From Cricetomys ansorgei (Eukaryota; Chordata; Mammalia; Rodentia; Nesomyidae), in contig JAMJFZ010003729.1 in assembly GCA_026225945.1 (NCBI GenBank), forward strand, positions 1-64,000: a DNA stretch of 64,000 bases, given 5' to 3'. The translations under genes and the position numbers were made by a program. The notes under the pieces are model-generated. The model ran no database searches, was not told where the DNA came from, and worked only from the letters and a program-made list of their open reading frames with translations. How positions within the stretch are numbered: the stretch's first letter is position 1; each line of letters begins with the position of its first letter. Positions 46,296-57,906 of the stretch are shown piece by piece.

Positions 46296-46650
46296 ATAAA
46301 GGACTTAGAAGTATCGAACAAAACTAGATACGCACTTATTTTTCTTCAGAAATCCGATTTCTAGGAATACATCCTGAAGACACGTTCCCAAGAGCAGAGA
46401 CACACAATTGTACTGCTTGATTCATTTCTATGTTGTCTTAAACAGAAAACATTGACAATAGCCTCCATGCTTGTACAGGGGAGACTGGTGAAATGGAGTA
46501 AGGAAGAGCCGGGCAGTAGACGTGTGTACGCTGTTGGCATAAGTGAGGAACATCCCAGTTATTCGATATAGAGACAGCTGGAAAATATACCAAACAGGGA
46601 AAGGAAAGTACAAAACAGCACCGGCTGCCGCGCACTCCCTTTGGATTTCA
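46296..46650 (+). mobile_element. Ancient L1 fragment, piece 3 of 3
   Basis: 'cagaaatccgatttctagga', 'atacatcctgaagacacgtt' and later 'gggagactggtgaaatggag' follow the 3' order of an ancient L1, resuming after the family C insertion. Very diverged towards the end. Confidence 0.5.
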
Positions 46651-46743
46651 TGACGTTTCTAGCATTTTCATCTTATAAACAATATTGTGGCAAATGCTTC
46701 ATTCGTTGTAGTTGCCTTAGAAACTTCTAAAATTGGAATTTCT

Positions 46744-46867
46744 AGCCAGGCGTGGTGATACGAGCCTTCATGATGCCAGCACTTGGGAAGCAGAGGCAGG
46801 CAAATTTCTGAGTCTGAGTCCAGCCTGGTCAAACAAGTAAATTACAGGATAACCAGAGCTACAAAAA
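46744..46867 (+). mobile_element. B1 SINE with perfect 9-bp target duplication
   Basis: 'agccaggcgtggtgatacga', 'gccagcacttgggaagcaga', 'ggcaggcaaatttctgagtc' and 'cagcctggtc', then an A-rich end. Flanked by ggaatttct at 46735-46743 and 46868-46876. Confidence 0.95.
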
Positions 46868-46876
46868 GGAATTTCT

Positions 46877-47678
46877 GCCTCCGAACGTCTAAATAGTTTA
46901 ACTTTTACTACTGTGGTAATTTTGTTCTCCATAGGTGGAGTCACCAAGCATAGTTCTGCCATCAGTGTAGAAGAGTACCCATTTTTACCACTATTACCAG
47001 CACAATTTGTAAATTTATTTTGGCAAATATGGTAGATGGAGAGGAAGCGTGATATAGTTTCGATTTGAATTTCTCTTCCTGTAAGTAAAGTCTAGGCTCC
47101 TTACAAACATATAAACCTTGTCTGTATTGTCCACTATGAACTGTATACACTTATAGTTTGCTTACTGAAGTGGGAAGAGGTGCAGGGAGTGCAGGAAGCC
47201 CTGAGTGAGTGGAGTCTCTTGTGGGGTATCCACCAGAAAGGACAACCTGCTACACAGGTTAAAGTCAATAGAAAGTCTTTATTAGCCATCCAACAACTGC
47301 ACTGGGTGTCCTGATCCTAGTGCAGCCCTGAGCCTTTCTCAGAGTGAGTGTTTGAGCATAAAATTCATATTCTGGGTTGATATACTTCAGTTATCAAGAA
47401 AAGTTAGCCAGAAGCAGAACTATAGAAGCCAAAACTTGAGGTTAGTACATTTAGAGACTTTCCTGAACTATGGACTTTTTTGTTGTTTGACGTGTTTATA
47501 AAAGTGTGTTTCTAGGACCTATAGTGAGCAAGACATATTTGAACTATATAGTTGCATTTGATACATTTCATTCATGCAACATCATCACAATGAAGAGAGT
47601 AAACATGTTCATCATCTCCAAAGTTTAGATCTTTATCACCCTTCCCTGCTGCCCATCCCCCAAACTATTGGTGGGTTT
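46877..47678. other. No recognised gene or repeat
   Basis: Single-copy-like DNA before the first inverted LTR. Short open frames only. Confidence 0.5.
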
Positions 47679-47982
47679 GAGAACCACCCCACAAAGACCA
47701 CCGAGACCATGTATGCAAAAAGCAAGAACACTTTTATTCTGAAGAGCAAACCTGCATGCAGGGGTCAACCACTTTACAAAATGGTAACAATCAGATGTGG
47801 GCCTTTTAAAGGAAACAGGCAGTGGCTAAGGGATCTTTCTGATTGGTCAGGACTTGCATATTGGATTGGCTCATTCAATCTTTCAGGGAAACAAGGGGCT
47901 TCTGGGAAAGTGAGGATTTTAACAGGAAGTGGAGAGCTGCGGTCAGTGCCATCTATCACTAAGGGACGCTGCTCCTTACGTT
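47679..47982 (-). mobile_element. ERV LTR, minus member of an inverted pair
   Basis: The reverse strand shows 'ctgaccaatcagaaagatcc', 'cttagccactgcctgtttcc', 'ccattttgtaaagtggttga', 'catgcaggtttgctcttcag', AATAAA (about 47735-47740) and 'gtggtctttgtggggtg', an LTR order with R/U5 at the left edge. These blocks recur on the plus strand at 49302-49578. A 147-codon plus-strand frame (47574-48017) is incidental. Confidence 0.82.
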
Positions 47983-47993
47983 TCCCCCTTGAG
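47983..47993 (-). promoter_or_regulatory. Candidate polypurine tract next to minus LTR
   Basis: The plus strand 'gtttcccccttg' is AAGGGGGAAA on the minus strand, immediately outside the U3 edge of the minus LTR. That is the usual place and composition of a retroviral polypurine tract, so this LTR may be the 3' LTR of a minus-strand element. Confidence 0.45.
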
Positions 47994-48764
47994 TTGTATC
48001 CTGAATCATATCCTTGACTCTATAGATATGGTATCTATTGATACCATCAGGTTTATGTACCTAATTGTACCTAATTAAGACATTAATGATGCAAGGACCC
48101 ACAGTACATTTTTAGTACCTCTATTAGCTGTAGCCTTGGAGAGCTGGTTGTCAAAACTATCAGAGGCCTGGGAATAGCAGATAACTTAATAAACCTTTGT
48201 GAATTAAAATGACAAGAGACTTCCCCATATCTAGAAATGATGACCCTGGGCTTCTGTGCTCTCTGTGACCTTACTGGGGGACAGAGGCCTCAGAGCAGTG
48301 CTAGTCTTCTATTGCCAGACCAGAAGGTACCTTTTTGTGGAAAACGACTCAGAGGGACTGGCTTCCTCTCTGTCCAGTCAGAGAAGGGTGATACATTCTC
48401 CAGTGTCCTGTTTTATCCACAGCATAGACAGTTACATGGTAGGTGAGGCACTGGGCAGTTTTGTCCAGTGGTTAGCATTACTACAATCCAGGTGAGGGTG
48501 TTCTGTCTCCTTTTATCTTCTCTGGAGATTTTTGGGTCACTGCTAGGATTTGGGGATCTCTATCATAGTAAGCTTTGTAAAAATCATATTTAGCAGATCT
48601 CAGAAGGCCTTGAGAACCAGCACTTATTAAGAATCTTTATATCTGAGGTAAGTAAGCTGTTTTTCCAAATATCTATCTCAGGCTCAACCTGGAAAACATA
48701 TATAAGCAGAGGCATTTTAAGCTAGTGATTTTAGTTTTTTGTTTTTTGTTTTTTAAACAAAGGG
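47994..48764 (-). mobile_element. Possible ERV internal remnant, unclassified
   Basis: Lies between a candidate polypurine tract and the shared ERV module. Strand is inferred from the LTR. No gag, pol or env motif recognised; frames are short. Confidence 0.3.
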
Positions 48765-49200
48765 CTTGGATCTCCTCTTTAGCTCTGCCATCTGCAGCAT
48801 ACAACACAGCTTGTCCTCTGGGTTTTGGCTGGTTTTACTCTATTGCTGTTGCTGTTCTTGGTAGTTATCCCACGATACTGGCATATTTAGAACTGCTGGA
48901 GTCCCCTATTGCAACTTGGCTGCACTTTTACCAGAGTGTCAAGCCTCCGTTGCTTTTTATGACTTCTCTGTCTTTTAAACCAGAACCACCTGGGTTAACT
49001 CTTGTAGTACCAAGCTCGTCTGTCAGCACAAGATACCTCAGCCAGTTCTGAAAGATTTTGTATCAGCTGCTAAACCTGTCAGATTCCTTTATCCAGACCT
49101 GCTTTTTTCTCTATGATCCCTTTATAGCTTTAAAATACCATCTGAGTGACAGTTACACAGTTTGGCTGCCAGCGCAAGGTACATCCCTGTATATGAATGC
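48765..49200 (-). mobile_element. ERV-associated dispersed repeat module, copy 2
   Basis: Same ordered blocks as 19735-20160: 'cacagcttgtcctctgg', 'atactggcat', 'aactgctgg', 'ttggctgcactttt' and 'ccagttctgaaag', but missing an internal part of copy 1. Strand is inferred from the candidate polypurine tract. Confidence 0.6.
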
Positions 49201-49301
49201 GCGGAAGTGTAACTTTAATATCTTATTAAACAATTTTTTAATCTTGTCTTTATAAACCTTGTCTTTAGACAGAAAAATATCACACAGAAGTCCATCTTAA
49301 C

Positions 49302-49578
49302 CAGCGCCTCCTAGTGGTGGACGGCACTGACCTCCACTCACCAATATAGTCCTTGCTTTCCCAGAAGTCCCTTGTTTTCCCTGAAATTTAAAGAGCCAAT
49401 CCAGTATTCAGGTCCTGACCAATCAGAGAGATCCCCTAGCCACTGCCTGTTTGTTGCTGCCATTTTGTAAAGTGGTTGATCCCTTCATGCAGGTTTGCTC
49501 TTCAGAATAAAAGTGCTCTTACATTTTGCAAGAGACCATGTGGTCCCTGTGGTCTTTGTGGGGTGATTCTCTGACACA
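49302..49578 (+). mobile_element. ERV LTR, plus member of an inverted pair
   Basis: 'ctgaccaatcagagagatcc', 'cctagccactgcctgtttgt', 'gccattttgtaaagtggttg', 'catgcaggtttgctcttcag', AATAAA at 49507-49512 and 'gtggtctttgtggggtgatt', ending 'ctgacaca'. Related to, but opposite in orientation to, 47679-47982. Confidence 0.85.
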
Positions 49579-49679
49579 ATACTCTCAATCCCTAGGTATT
49601 TCTGTTCTGCCATCAAAGGTTAGCATCAAGAAATGCAGTCATGTGGATATGGTATGTGGGGGGAGTGAAAAGTCCAAGC

Positions 49680-50170
49680 TCACTGAAAAGTTTGAGCTCA
49701 CTTCTGGGTTTTGAAAAAGCCACCAGTCACTGAGTAGTCATTGACCCAGAAATCCACCAATCTTTGAGTTCAAAACCTCACCCATGACTGAGCCAGAATC
49801 CCACCAATCCCCATTGTGGAAAATTTCACCCTGGAAAACTCCTTCCCTCAAAACTATATAAGGCCTGCCTCCTGATCAGGTCTCTGCTGCTTCTTACCCC
49901 AGCAGAGGCAGCCACTCCTCTGTGTCTTTTCCCAGTAACTCTTTTGTGTGAGATTCGTTGTATGTTCAACCATGTGGTATACCTTGACTCCTGGCCGCCA
50001 GGATACCTTTCCTCCCAGAGCTGTAACACTTCTATTGGGAAAACTTCTCCATCAGAGCTGTAACACTTCAGCTCAGCTGGGGATATTTCTCCTCTCTGAG
50101 CTATAACACTTATACCTTGGCTCTCAACTGTGAGGGCATCTTTGGAAAAACATGTACAATGTGCCCTTTG
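49680..50170 (+). mobile_element. LTR-like repeat (family B) with TATA motif
   Basis: 'cccaccaatccccattgtgg', a TATA-like 'actatataaggcc' (49853-49865), 'agcagaggcagccactcc', 'ctggccgccaggataccttt', and repeated 'agagctgtaacactt' units (about 50018, 50056 and diverged at 50098). Blocks are shared with 26101-26680. Confidence 0.6.
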
Positions 50171-51167
50171 CCCAGTATGTACACTTTTGTTTTTCATTCA
50201 GGATAACCATTTTAAGTTCCTTCAAGTATTCCTCTACGCCACTGTACATGCCAGTGGTTCATTTCTTTCTGTTGATGACTAGCACTCGCTGCTTGGATCT
50301 GCATATGAGAACACGGGTATCACCTTCCTATGTTAGTTGGGAACACTAGACTAATGATTACCAAACCTCAGTCTTTCATGTCTAACATCAGGAACCATGG
50401 CTCCTTATAGAAATGGATTATTGAATGACTAGGTAGGAAATATAAAAACAAGCCAGGAGTGGTTTGTCATCCCAGAGAGCATGTGCAAAAAAAAAATAAA
50501 ATAAAATAAAAAAAGTAAACATTCAAGAGAAAACAAAAAAGAGAAAGGATAAAAGAAACAGACAAATAACAACAACAGAAAGCCACCATGAAGGGGGCCC
50601 AGGGGTCAATTCAGTTGGCTGTAAGTAAAGCATGGAACAATTTGAGCAACAAACTAAATGAGGTAAGACACAACAGCAGCAACAAAACAAAACAAAAATC
50701 AAATTCCTTCCCAAATCCAACTAATATTTGTGAGTGACAATCATAACATATTTGAATAAATAAACAGGGTTCAGAAGAGTCTCCTGTGCAAAAGAATCAT
50801 GCTTTTACAAACACTCAACTTCAAGGAGAAGAATGAATAGCTTTCCACTCCTTAAGTGTTGTCTGTGCACAGTGACTTCCTTCCAAAGGTACAACATGGG
50901 AAAGGAGAGAGGGGCAGATTTACATTGGAGAAACCTGACAAGTTCTATCAGGTGACCAAAGTCACTGTCAACATGATGAGCCACGTTTACAGTGTGTGCT
51001 CTTGACATAATATCATGACACTTTACCTCTGTGGCGTTCCTTGTTCCTCCCCCAAACCCGTACTGTTGGTATTGTCATGAAAAGAAAGCCATTAATCCCA
51101 ATTTATGAACATTCCACGAGGTATCTGACCAGTATTTCTCAAAACTGTGAAGTCATCAAAAACAAAG
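50171..51167. other. No recognised gene; A-rich runs
   Basis: Single-copy-like. A-rich text at 50487-50520 follows 'agccaggagtggtttgtcat', possibly a truncated B1, too short to call. Another A/C-rich run lies at 50672-50700. Confidence 0.45.
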
Positions 51168-51378
51168 ACTGAGAGAGACGGCTCAGTGATTAAGAGTGCT
51201 TACTGCTTTTGCAGAGGACCAGAATTTGGTTCCCAGCTCATCACCACCTGTAATTCCAGCTACAGGGTATCTAACACCATCTTCTGGCTTCTGAGGGTGC
51301 TTGCATACATGTGTGCAGACACACAGGCAGACACACATGCACACGTAAAATCAAAATTAAAATCTTTGAAACAAAAAG
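51168..51378 (+). mobile_element. B3-type SINE
   Basis: 'gagagagacggctcagtgat', 'taagagtgcttactgctttt', 'gcagaggacc', 'gtaattccagctacagggta', 'cttctggcttctgagggtgc', a CA-rich segment and an 'aaattaaaatctttg' tail. Confidence 0.9.
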
Positions 51379-52070
51379 CTGAGAAACTGTCATACTAAGA
51401 GGATCCTTAGGGGACGTGATAACTAAATGTAATGTAGTAATCTAGAAGAAGTCTTGGAATAGAAAAAGGATATTAAGTACAAATTAAGGAAGTCTGAATA
51501 AAGAACTTTGGCTAACAATAATGTACTCATTTAAACTTGTGAAAACTCATCACACAATGTAGATATTAATAACAAATGAACTGGACTTTTCCATAACTCT
51601 AAAACTAGTTAATACATTTTATTAAAAAGAAGATTAAGACAGGATTTGGGGGGAAATCTAAGGACTCAAAGAGTAATTGAATCAGAGTGTATGAATGTTT
51701 CTTTGGTTCTTGATTCAAGCAAACTGATTTAAAACACACAAAGCATCGTGATACAAGGCTTTTAAAAAATTACACTCATTGAAAAATTGAAAAAAATTGA
51801 AAATTTAAACTTACCTTTTTGAGATATAATAGAATTTTTTAAAATATTAGAATCATTGAACTTTTGAGATAGAAAACTGGTATGAGAACTGGGATTTGTT
51901 TTACAACACAACTAATGGTAAAAGGTTGGCAGGAGTACTGTTGAAACAAAGGGAAGGATAGTTTCTGATAGATCTTGAATTTACAGTTTCTGGAGTTGGG
52001 TGGTATTTACATCTATGTTAAAATGTTCTGTCTACTTTTGTAAATGTTGAAAATGTCCAATGCAAAAAAG
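51379..52070. other. No recognised gene or repeat; AT-rich
   Basis: AT-rich DNA with no supported feature. Some text, such as 'aaaaattgaaaaaaattgaa' at 51780-51800, is low complexity. Confidence 0.5.

Positions 52071-52153
<83 letters not shown>
52071..52153. repeat. Compound (GT)n(GA)n microsatellite
   Basis: About 25 GT units (one GC variant) followed directly by about 16 GA units. Confidence 0.97.
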
Positions 52154-52155
<2 letters not shown>

Positions 52156-52779
52156 GAACAATTATACCTCCTGACCTTAGAAGATAAGAAACTCTCAACT
52201 CTTTTCTTGATTTTTCTGATCCTAAACATTGCTTACCAAGCAGAGACAGAAATACCCTGGAGTTCAGGAGGCCCTCCATTCTCATACCTTATAGTTGAGA
52301 GACTGTGAATCATCAAAGGCAGGTTTGCCAAAAGAAAAGAGAAAGCCTTTCTCTGCATTCTGAGAAAGACCCGGAAACATCAGTATTAGGAAGTTTCCAG
52401 AAACTGATAGATTCTTAAGTAATCAAGCCCATCCTACAGTTTTCACCGTAGATGTGACCTCACAGCTCCATGGAATCAAGCTTACAAAGGGAACCTTTGT
52501 TGATGGTGGCACAAGTATGTCTTCAGGCTTGACTTCCTGTAACATATAAAGGTGTAAGAAGAAGACCATGGAAGACAGAAAACAAGAGGCAAAGACCAAT
52601 AAGGGATGAAGAGAGAATATGTTGTTTGCATTTCCCCTGCAAACTAGGATCAGAAGACTATTAACAGTTATCAGCAAATTAGCACACCAAATTCAGAGAG
52701 ATTTTCAAAATTAAGGGTTCAGAGTACTGTTCATTCAGTCTTTGGAATCTTGAGAATAGTAGAAAGAGCCATTTGAAAT
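52154..52779. other. No recognised gene or repeat
   Basis: Single-copy-like; 84-codon minus-strand frame (52423-52677) not recognised. Confidence 0.5.
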
Positions 52780-53830
52780 TTTAAAAGTTTATTGAGACAT
52801 AATTTACACTCAGAACAATTCAGACTCTTGTGCTTAGTTCTGAGTTTGAGAAATGTGTTCAGTTGTGTGTCTGTAACCACAATCCAGACAGGAACAGTTG
52901 CTCTCCATCCCCAGATCTCCTTGTGCCTCTTTGCAGTTAACCCTTTCGCTGCCCATCTCTTAACCATCCTTTGATAACCGTGACATTTATTGTTTTCCCA
53001 GATGTCATGCCGTTGTGAGCTTGACTACTCTTAGTCATCGTGGATTTGAGATTCAGTTAGGTGATTTGTGTATCTGGCTGTGGGTGTATTATCAGAGAGT
53101 AGTATTTCAGTTCATGTATCTATCCACTGGTTTGTTGGTTGAGGTTCACTTGTTTTTTGGGCTTTGATGGTCACAAATAAAACAATTATCATGAACATAT
53201 CACTGAGCATATGGATAACCAATTATTTCAGAATTATTAAATAAAAGATTATTTCTTCTCCATTGGACTACCTGTCTTACTTGCTAAAAATCAACTGGCT
53301 ATGCATGTAGGGGCCTGCTCTCTCCTTTGAACTCTTGATTTATCATTAGTACGATGACTCCCTGTCTCCCATGCTGTAGCCTCATAGTAAATCTTGAAAT
53401 AAAGTAACATAAACCCTCCAATGTTGTGAGTCTTGGCAAAAACGGGTAGGCTGTTCTATAATATTGGGTTCTATTACATTTTATTGTCACTGTGTCAAAA
53501 TCCCCCCCAAAAAATCTTATGGGATTTTGATAGGGATTGAGTTGTACCTATAAATAAATTTAGAAAAAATAGCAAGTCAATAATATTCTCATCCATGAAT
53601 ACAGTTATTTTATTTAGTTATTTGTCCTATCAGGGTTTATAGTTACTAACATATGAGACATGCATATGTTTCAGTAAATTTAGTAGCAAGAATTTTATTT
53701 TTGATGCAATTGTAAATGTTTCTGTCATATGAAAATGGAATTTCCAATAATTCATTGTTCATAGGTAGATACACAGTTAATGTTTGTATGTTACATCCTG
53801 AGATCTCTGTAAGCTCACTTACTTGTTTTA
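52780..53830 (-). mobile_element. Ancient L1 3' UTR and ORF2 RT region
   Basis: Plus strand is the antisense of an ancient L1: 'tttattgagacataatttac', 'tttgatggtcacaaataaaa', 'aaaatcaactggctatgcat', 'tgggattttgatagggattg' and 'tttttgatgcaattgtaaat' occur in the standard antisense order, running from 3' UTR into the RT-coding part. Frames are fully broken. Confidence 0.75.
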
Positions 53831-54004
53831 ATCACTTTTTGCAGAACATTCCTTGGAATGTTCTACAGAGACAATCACATTACCTACAAATAGAAGATGA
53901 ACCAAAGAACGCAGAGAAACTTAACCAATCATCACTGCACACCTACTAGAAGTTAAGGGGCCGACCATAGCAGTGTCACTGGAGATGTGACATAGCAGAG
54001 AGCT

Positions 54005-54660
54005 TGGGCATTGCTGCAGGGAAAGTTCAGTGCTGGAACTACTTTGGAAAATAGTTTGACAATGGATATATATGTCAATTTTTAAGGTATATGGAAATAA
54101 CCTATTGAGATATGTGTATTTATATTTGTGTGTATGCTGTATATATACAATATAATCCAGCTATTCTATTCATACGTATTTATTTGCTAAAGGCCAAGGA
54201 TAGTTTATTCCATACAAAGACACACACGACTGTTTGAAGTAGCTTTATTTGTAACAGCCATACAGTGAGCTGTAGCCTGTCACCTACAAGTAAATGGATC
54301 ATCTTTGGCATAGCCACGTAATGGAATGCCGTGATAAAATGGTCCATAACTATTGATAAATGCTACGATGTGAATTGATCTCGAAGTAAGCCAGCCAAAG
54401 GGAGAAATATGTATTGATTTACCTAAACATAAATCTAGAAACTGCAAACTCAAGCATGGATGGAGGGTGGGCCAATGACTGCCTGAAGATGTGGAGGTAA
54501 ATGGAGGAGAGAGGAAGAAAGGATTACATAGGGGCATGAGGAAACTTCCTGAGTGGTGAGTATGTTCCTCATCTTCATATTAGATTAAAGCTTAAGAAAT
54601 CATACACTTTAAGCATGTGCAATGTGTTAATGGTAACTAAATATACTCACTATAAAGAAC
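54005..54660 (+). mobile_element. Ancient L1 3' end
   Basis: 'gtagctttatttgtaacagc', 'cgtaatggaatgccgtgata', 'gatgtgaattgatctcgaag', 'gaaactgcaaact', 'ggcatgaggaaacttcctga' and 'cacttt aagcatgtgcaatg' follow the 3' UTR order of an L1M-type element in plus orientation. Confidence 0.78.
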
Positions 54661-55979
54661 CAAGAGAGCCTCAAAGCCATATAACTCTTCATTAAAAATG
54701 CTTATTCCATGAGTCTTTATATCACTCTCTAGCACCTGTCAATCTCCAGCACATTGTATAACTCCACTGAATTGCCATACGTCATTTCGCTACCAGGTCT
54801 TCACTTTTTTCCTGTCTCCTTCACCGCCACTCTCCTCTCTCCTCTAGTTTATGGACAAAGACAGGAAAGTAGAGTTTAGTGGGGTATATTCAGAGCCTGC
54901 TTCTAGAATAAATGCAGAATATTGACAGGTTCCAGTTGTCATATGAGGACACGTAATCTCCTTTAATCATGAATATAAAATCCTTTTGTTGATGGAGAGA
55001 AGAGACATCACATGTCTGCTTACTATGAACTGGGTCCTCAGAGGGCCGTGTTGAAGATAACCGACCCAGAGGTACTAGAGAACAGATAAGATGGTGTGGG
55101 CAACATCATAACCATAGCACTCCAACATGACCCATCTGTGAATTGCAAAGTCAGATATGACTGGAGGCATAGAGCAAGATAGGACTGAAGACTATCAAAA
55201 ACAGGGGGAGCAATTTATGGACGCTGGTGGAGAGACAGGCTAGATGTAAGCTGGGTTAAGCAGTGAGAGAGCAATGAAATTGTTCTACATGATTAAGCTC
55301 CATATCAAATTGTGTTTTGAAGAGAATATGTGGAAAATTACAGAGAGTTTAGTAAGAAAACGAGGAGACTGGCCGAGAGTTGTCAAAGTACTTCAGGTCA
55401 AATGAGGAAAAGGCAGGAACAGAGGAGGAGTGTGTGTGTGTGGGGGGGGACTTGGGAGAAAATTTTGGGTTGTTTGGAGTTAAATCACCTGTTTGCAGTG
55501 TCTCTAAACTCAGAAACCCATCTCTCCTCATTGCCCAAAAGGACCACATCTACAAATGTACAATAACATCTAATCTTCCTAAACCTGCAAAATTTCTAGG
55601 TTCTCTGAGTTTCATTGTCTATGATTTACTTTTAAGTATTTCAGCATTGATGCTGTGTAATATATGGAGAAGTACATTAGTTGTAATTCATGTCCTAGGG
55701 CCGGTTAGTTATTATCTGAAGAAACCTAATCAGAAATAAACACTAGACGGGAGTTAGTAGCTCAGAACTAGAGTCAACTCTGCAAAGGACATGCCATCAC
55801 TTCCCGTGCAAACCTGCATGAATGTGGAGTCTATACACAGATATATGGAATTAGAAATAAAATTTGCACCTTATACTCATGCCTTCTCTATCCATTTGTC
55901 ACTGCCATGACGGATAGGTAAAGCTCATAGAGGCACTGTGTCTGTTCACTTGACTATCAGACTATTGAAACAGTGAACC
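54661..55979. other. No recognised gene or repeat
   Basis: Single-copy-like, with a 'gtgtgtgtgtgggggggg' run at 55430-55449. Frames of 66-119 codons at 55330-55739 overlap on both strands. Confidence 0.5.
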
Positions 55980-56345
55980 CCAAAGAAATGGGAATTTCTC
56001 CAGGAATCTCATGTTGGGAGAACAAAAAGCCCAGCTGTTGGAGGTGGAGGAGGGAGGGACAGGGCAAGGGAATTGCCTCCAGGAAGAAAATTTCACACAG
56101 TTCTAACAACTTGTCAGACTACTTTCTAGGTGAGACTGAAGCTTAGTCAATGATGGGTCTAATTCTGGGTAGAACCACACCTTGATCAAAACTGTATATT
56201 TGTACATTTTCTTGGTCTTCTATTTAAACATTAGTCTCAGTTCAGGATCCTGAAGATGGACTGGAGGAGTCACTGGATCTCCTTGTCTCTCTTTCCAATG
56301 TGGCCACATTGAATAAATCACCCTTTCCTGCCTTTTACTATTAAT
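55980..56345 (+). mobile_element. Possible LTR-like repeat
   Basis: 'gggtctaattctgggtagaa', 'ccacaccttgatc', 'tatttaaac' and 'cacattgaataaatcaccct' have LTR-like order (TATA-like, then AATAAA at 56311-56316). No second copy in the window and no clear ends. Confidence 0.3.
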
Positions 56346-57410
56346 TTGCCTGCATTAATTGGCTTCTTGAGACAGGTAGCTGTACTTGACTTCTTGTGGA
56401 CATAGACTGTGCCCGTAAGTTTGGTAACACATATATTCAACCAACTCCAGACTAGAAATATTTGGGGGGAAAATCTTACGTGTACTGAACATGTAAGGCT
56501 TTCTTTCTTCATCATTCCCTAAGTAGTCCAGTATGACACCTATTTACATAGCATTCATATTGAATTGAGTATATGTAATCCAGAGATGGTTTATTGCACA
56601 AGGGAAAAAGGTATGTGTAGGTTTTATGCAAATAATGCACTAGTTTATATAAGGGACTGGAGCATATTTTGGTGTCCAAGAGGGTACTGGGCACAGTCTC
56701 TTACGGATACTGTCTTATTCATGATTGTTTCCAAACTGAAGCAAACCTTTCATGCCAAAGTTTAATGATCTGGAAGTACGCACTGTAGAACAGGTGTAGG
56801 TATTCTTGTCCTGCCTACCGAGGTAGGTTTGTCTTTGAGGTCCAGTTCCCCTTGCTTTTAATGTAGCTCAGCTCTGGACAATGAGATTGAGAGAGAAGGG
56901 CTCTAAACGTCTTACTCATTCCTGTTCAATAAATTCAAATAATCTAAATACAATAACCTATTAGTTGGCAATATCTCTTTCTTCTCAGAAACTTCCTTAC
57001 TTCCCATGCTGTCTCCACCTTGCTGTCCCCTCCACGAGCCCCACCAAGTCAATCATTCCTGGAAAATGCCTTGTGGTCTCCCAGTCTCCAGACAGTCCAT
57101 CTCTAACTCATATTATCTCACTCTCTCTGGACATTTGAATTGTCACAGCTACTGATTCAGCTGCTTACCATTCTCAAGCTGTTTCATTTGAGTTAGCTTG
57201 TCCTCTCTCACTAGATGACAAATTCTCAGATATTGGGAGTATTCTTTTGCTTCTTCCATTCCATACTTTATTTACTGGACCAGCACTACCCTTAGTATGA
57301 TACACCATCCTGGAAAATCAGGCAGACATATTTGCATCGCTAACAGAATGCTGAGTTGAATTGGGGGGAAAAACAAGGAGATGGGCAATTACAATAGACA
57401 GTGGTTAGGA
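56346..57410. other. No recognised gene or repeat
   Basis: Single-copy-like, AT-rich in places. Nothing supported. Confidence 0.5.
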
Positions 57411-57462
57411 ATCCATCCATCCATCCATGTGTCCATCCATGTGTCCATCCATTCGTTCATTC
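57411..57462. repeat. (CATC)n-type microsatellite
   Basis: 'atccatccatccatccatgt' followed by diverged 'gtccatccat' and 'cattcgttcattcg' units. Confidence 0.9.
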
Positions 57463-57750
57463 GTTTGCTTATTCTCCAAATGAGTGCATTATGTTTATCC
57501 TGTTAATGACTGAGAGATATACCTGTTTACCACAGACTCTTTCCTTGTTGGTTGCAGTCCAGGAAAGGGGCAGTATAGGAAAGGAAAAAGTAAGGTGGGT
57601 CAATTGTGAAACTTATGGAAGAGGAAACCCTAGGGTAAGAAAGTCACGTGGTAAGGTTGGGGTCTACCTGTTAGCTCATGCTGAGGAGTACCAACAGCTG
57701 CACCTAACTCCAACACAAGGCTTCTCCCTTCCCTTGATCGACCCTCCCTC
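57463..57750. other. No recognised gene or repeat
   Basis: Part of a 151-codon plus-strand frame (57401-57856) that starts in the CATC repeat and ends in the TTCC repeat; its middle has no recognisable domain. Confidence 0.45.
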
Positions 57751-57906
57751 CATCACTTCCTTCCTTCCTTCCTTCCTTCCATCACTTCCTTCCTTCCTTC
57801 TTTCCTTCTTTCCTTCCTTCCTTCCTTCTTTCATTCCTTTGGAGTATCAGGATTAAGTACCAGAGCTTTTAAAAAAGTGTTTTGCCATTGAACTAAAACC
57901 CTAGCC
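57751..57906 (-). mobile_element. ID-like SINE with long (GGAA)n tail
   Basis: The right end 'gccattgaactaaaacccta' plus 'gcccc' is the reverse of an ID/tRNA-type head. Leftward on the plus strand is a (TTCC)n array at 57757-57838, which is the tail of the minus-strand element expanded as GGAA/AGAA units. Confidence 0.6.

Noticed and set aside
47574..48017. 147-codon plus-strand frame
   Set aside because: It covers the antisense of an LTR; incidental.
50440..50520. Possible truncated B1 ('agccaggagtggtttgtcat')
   Set aside because: Match is about 35 bases, with no further B1 blocks before the A-rich run.
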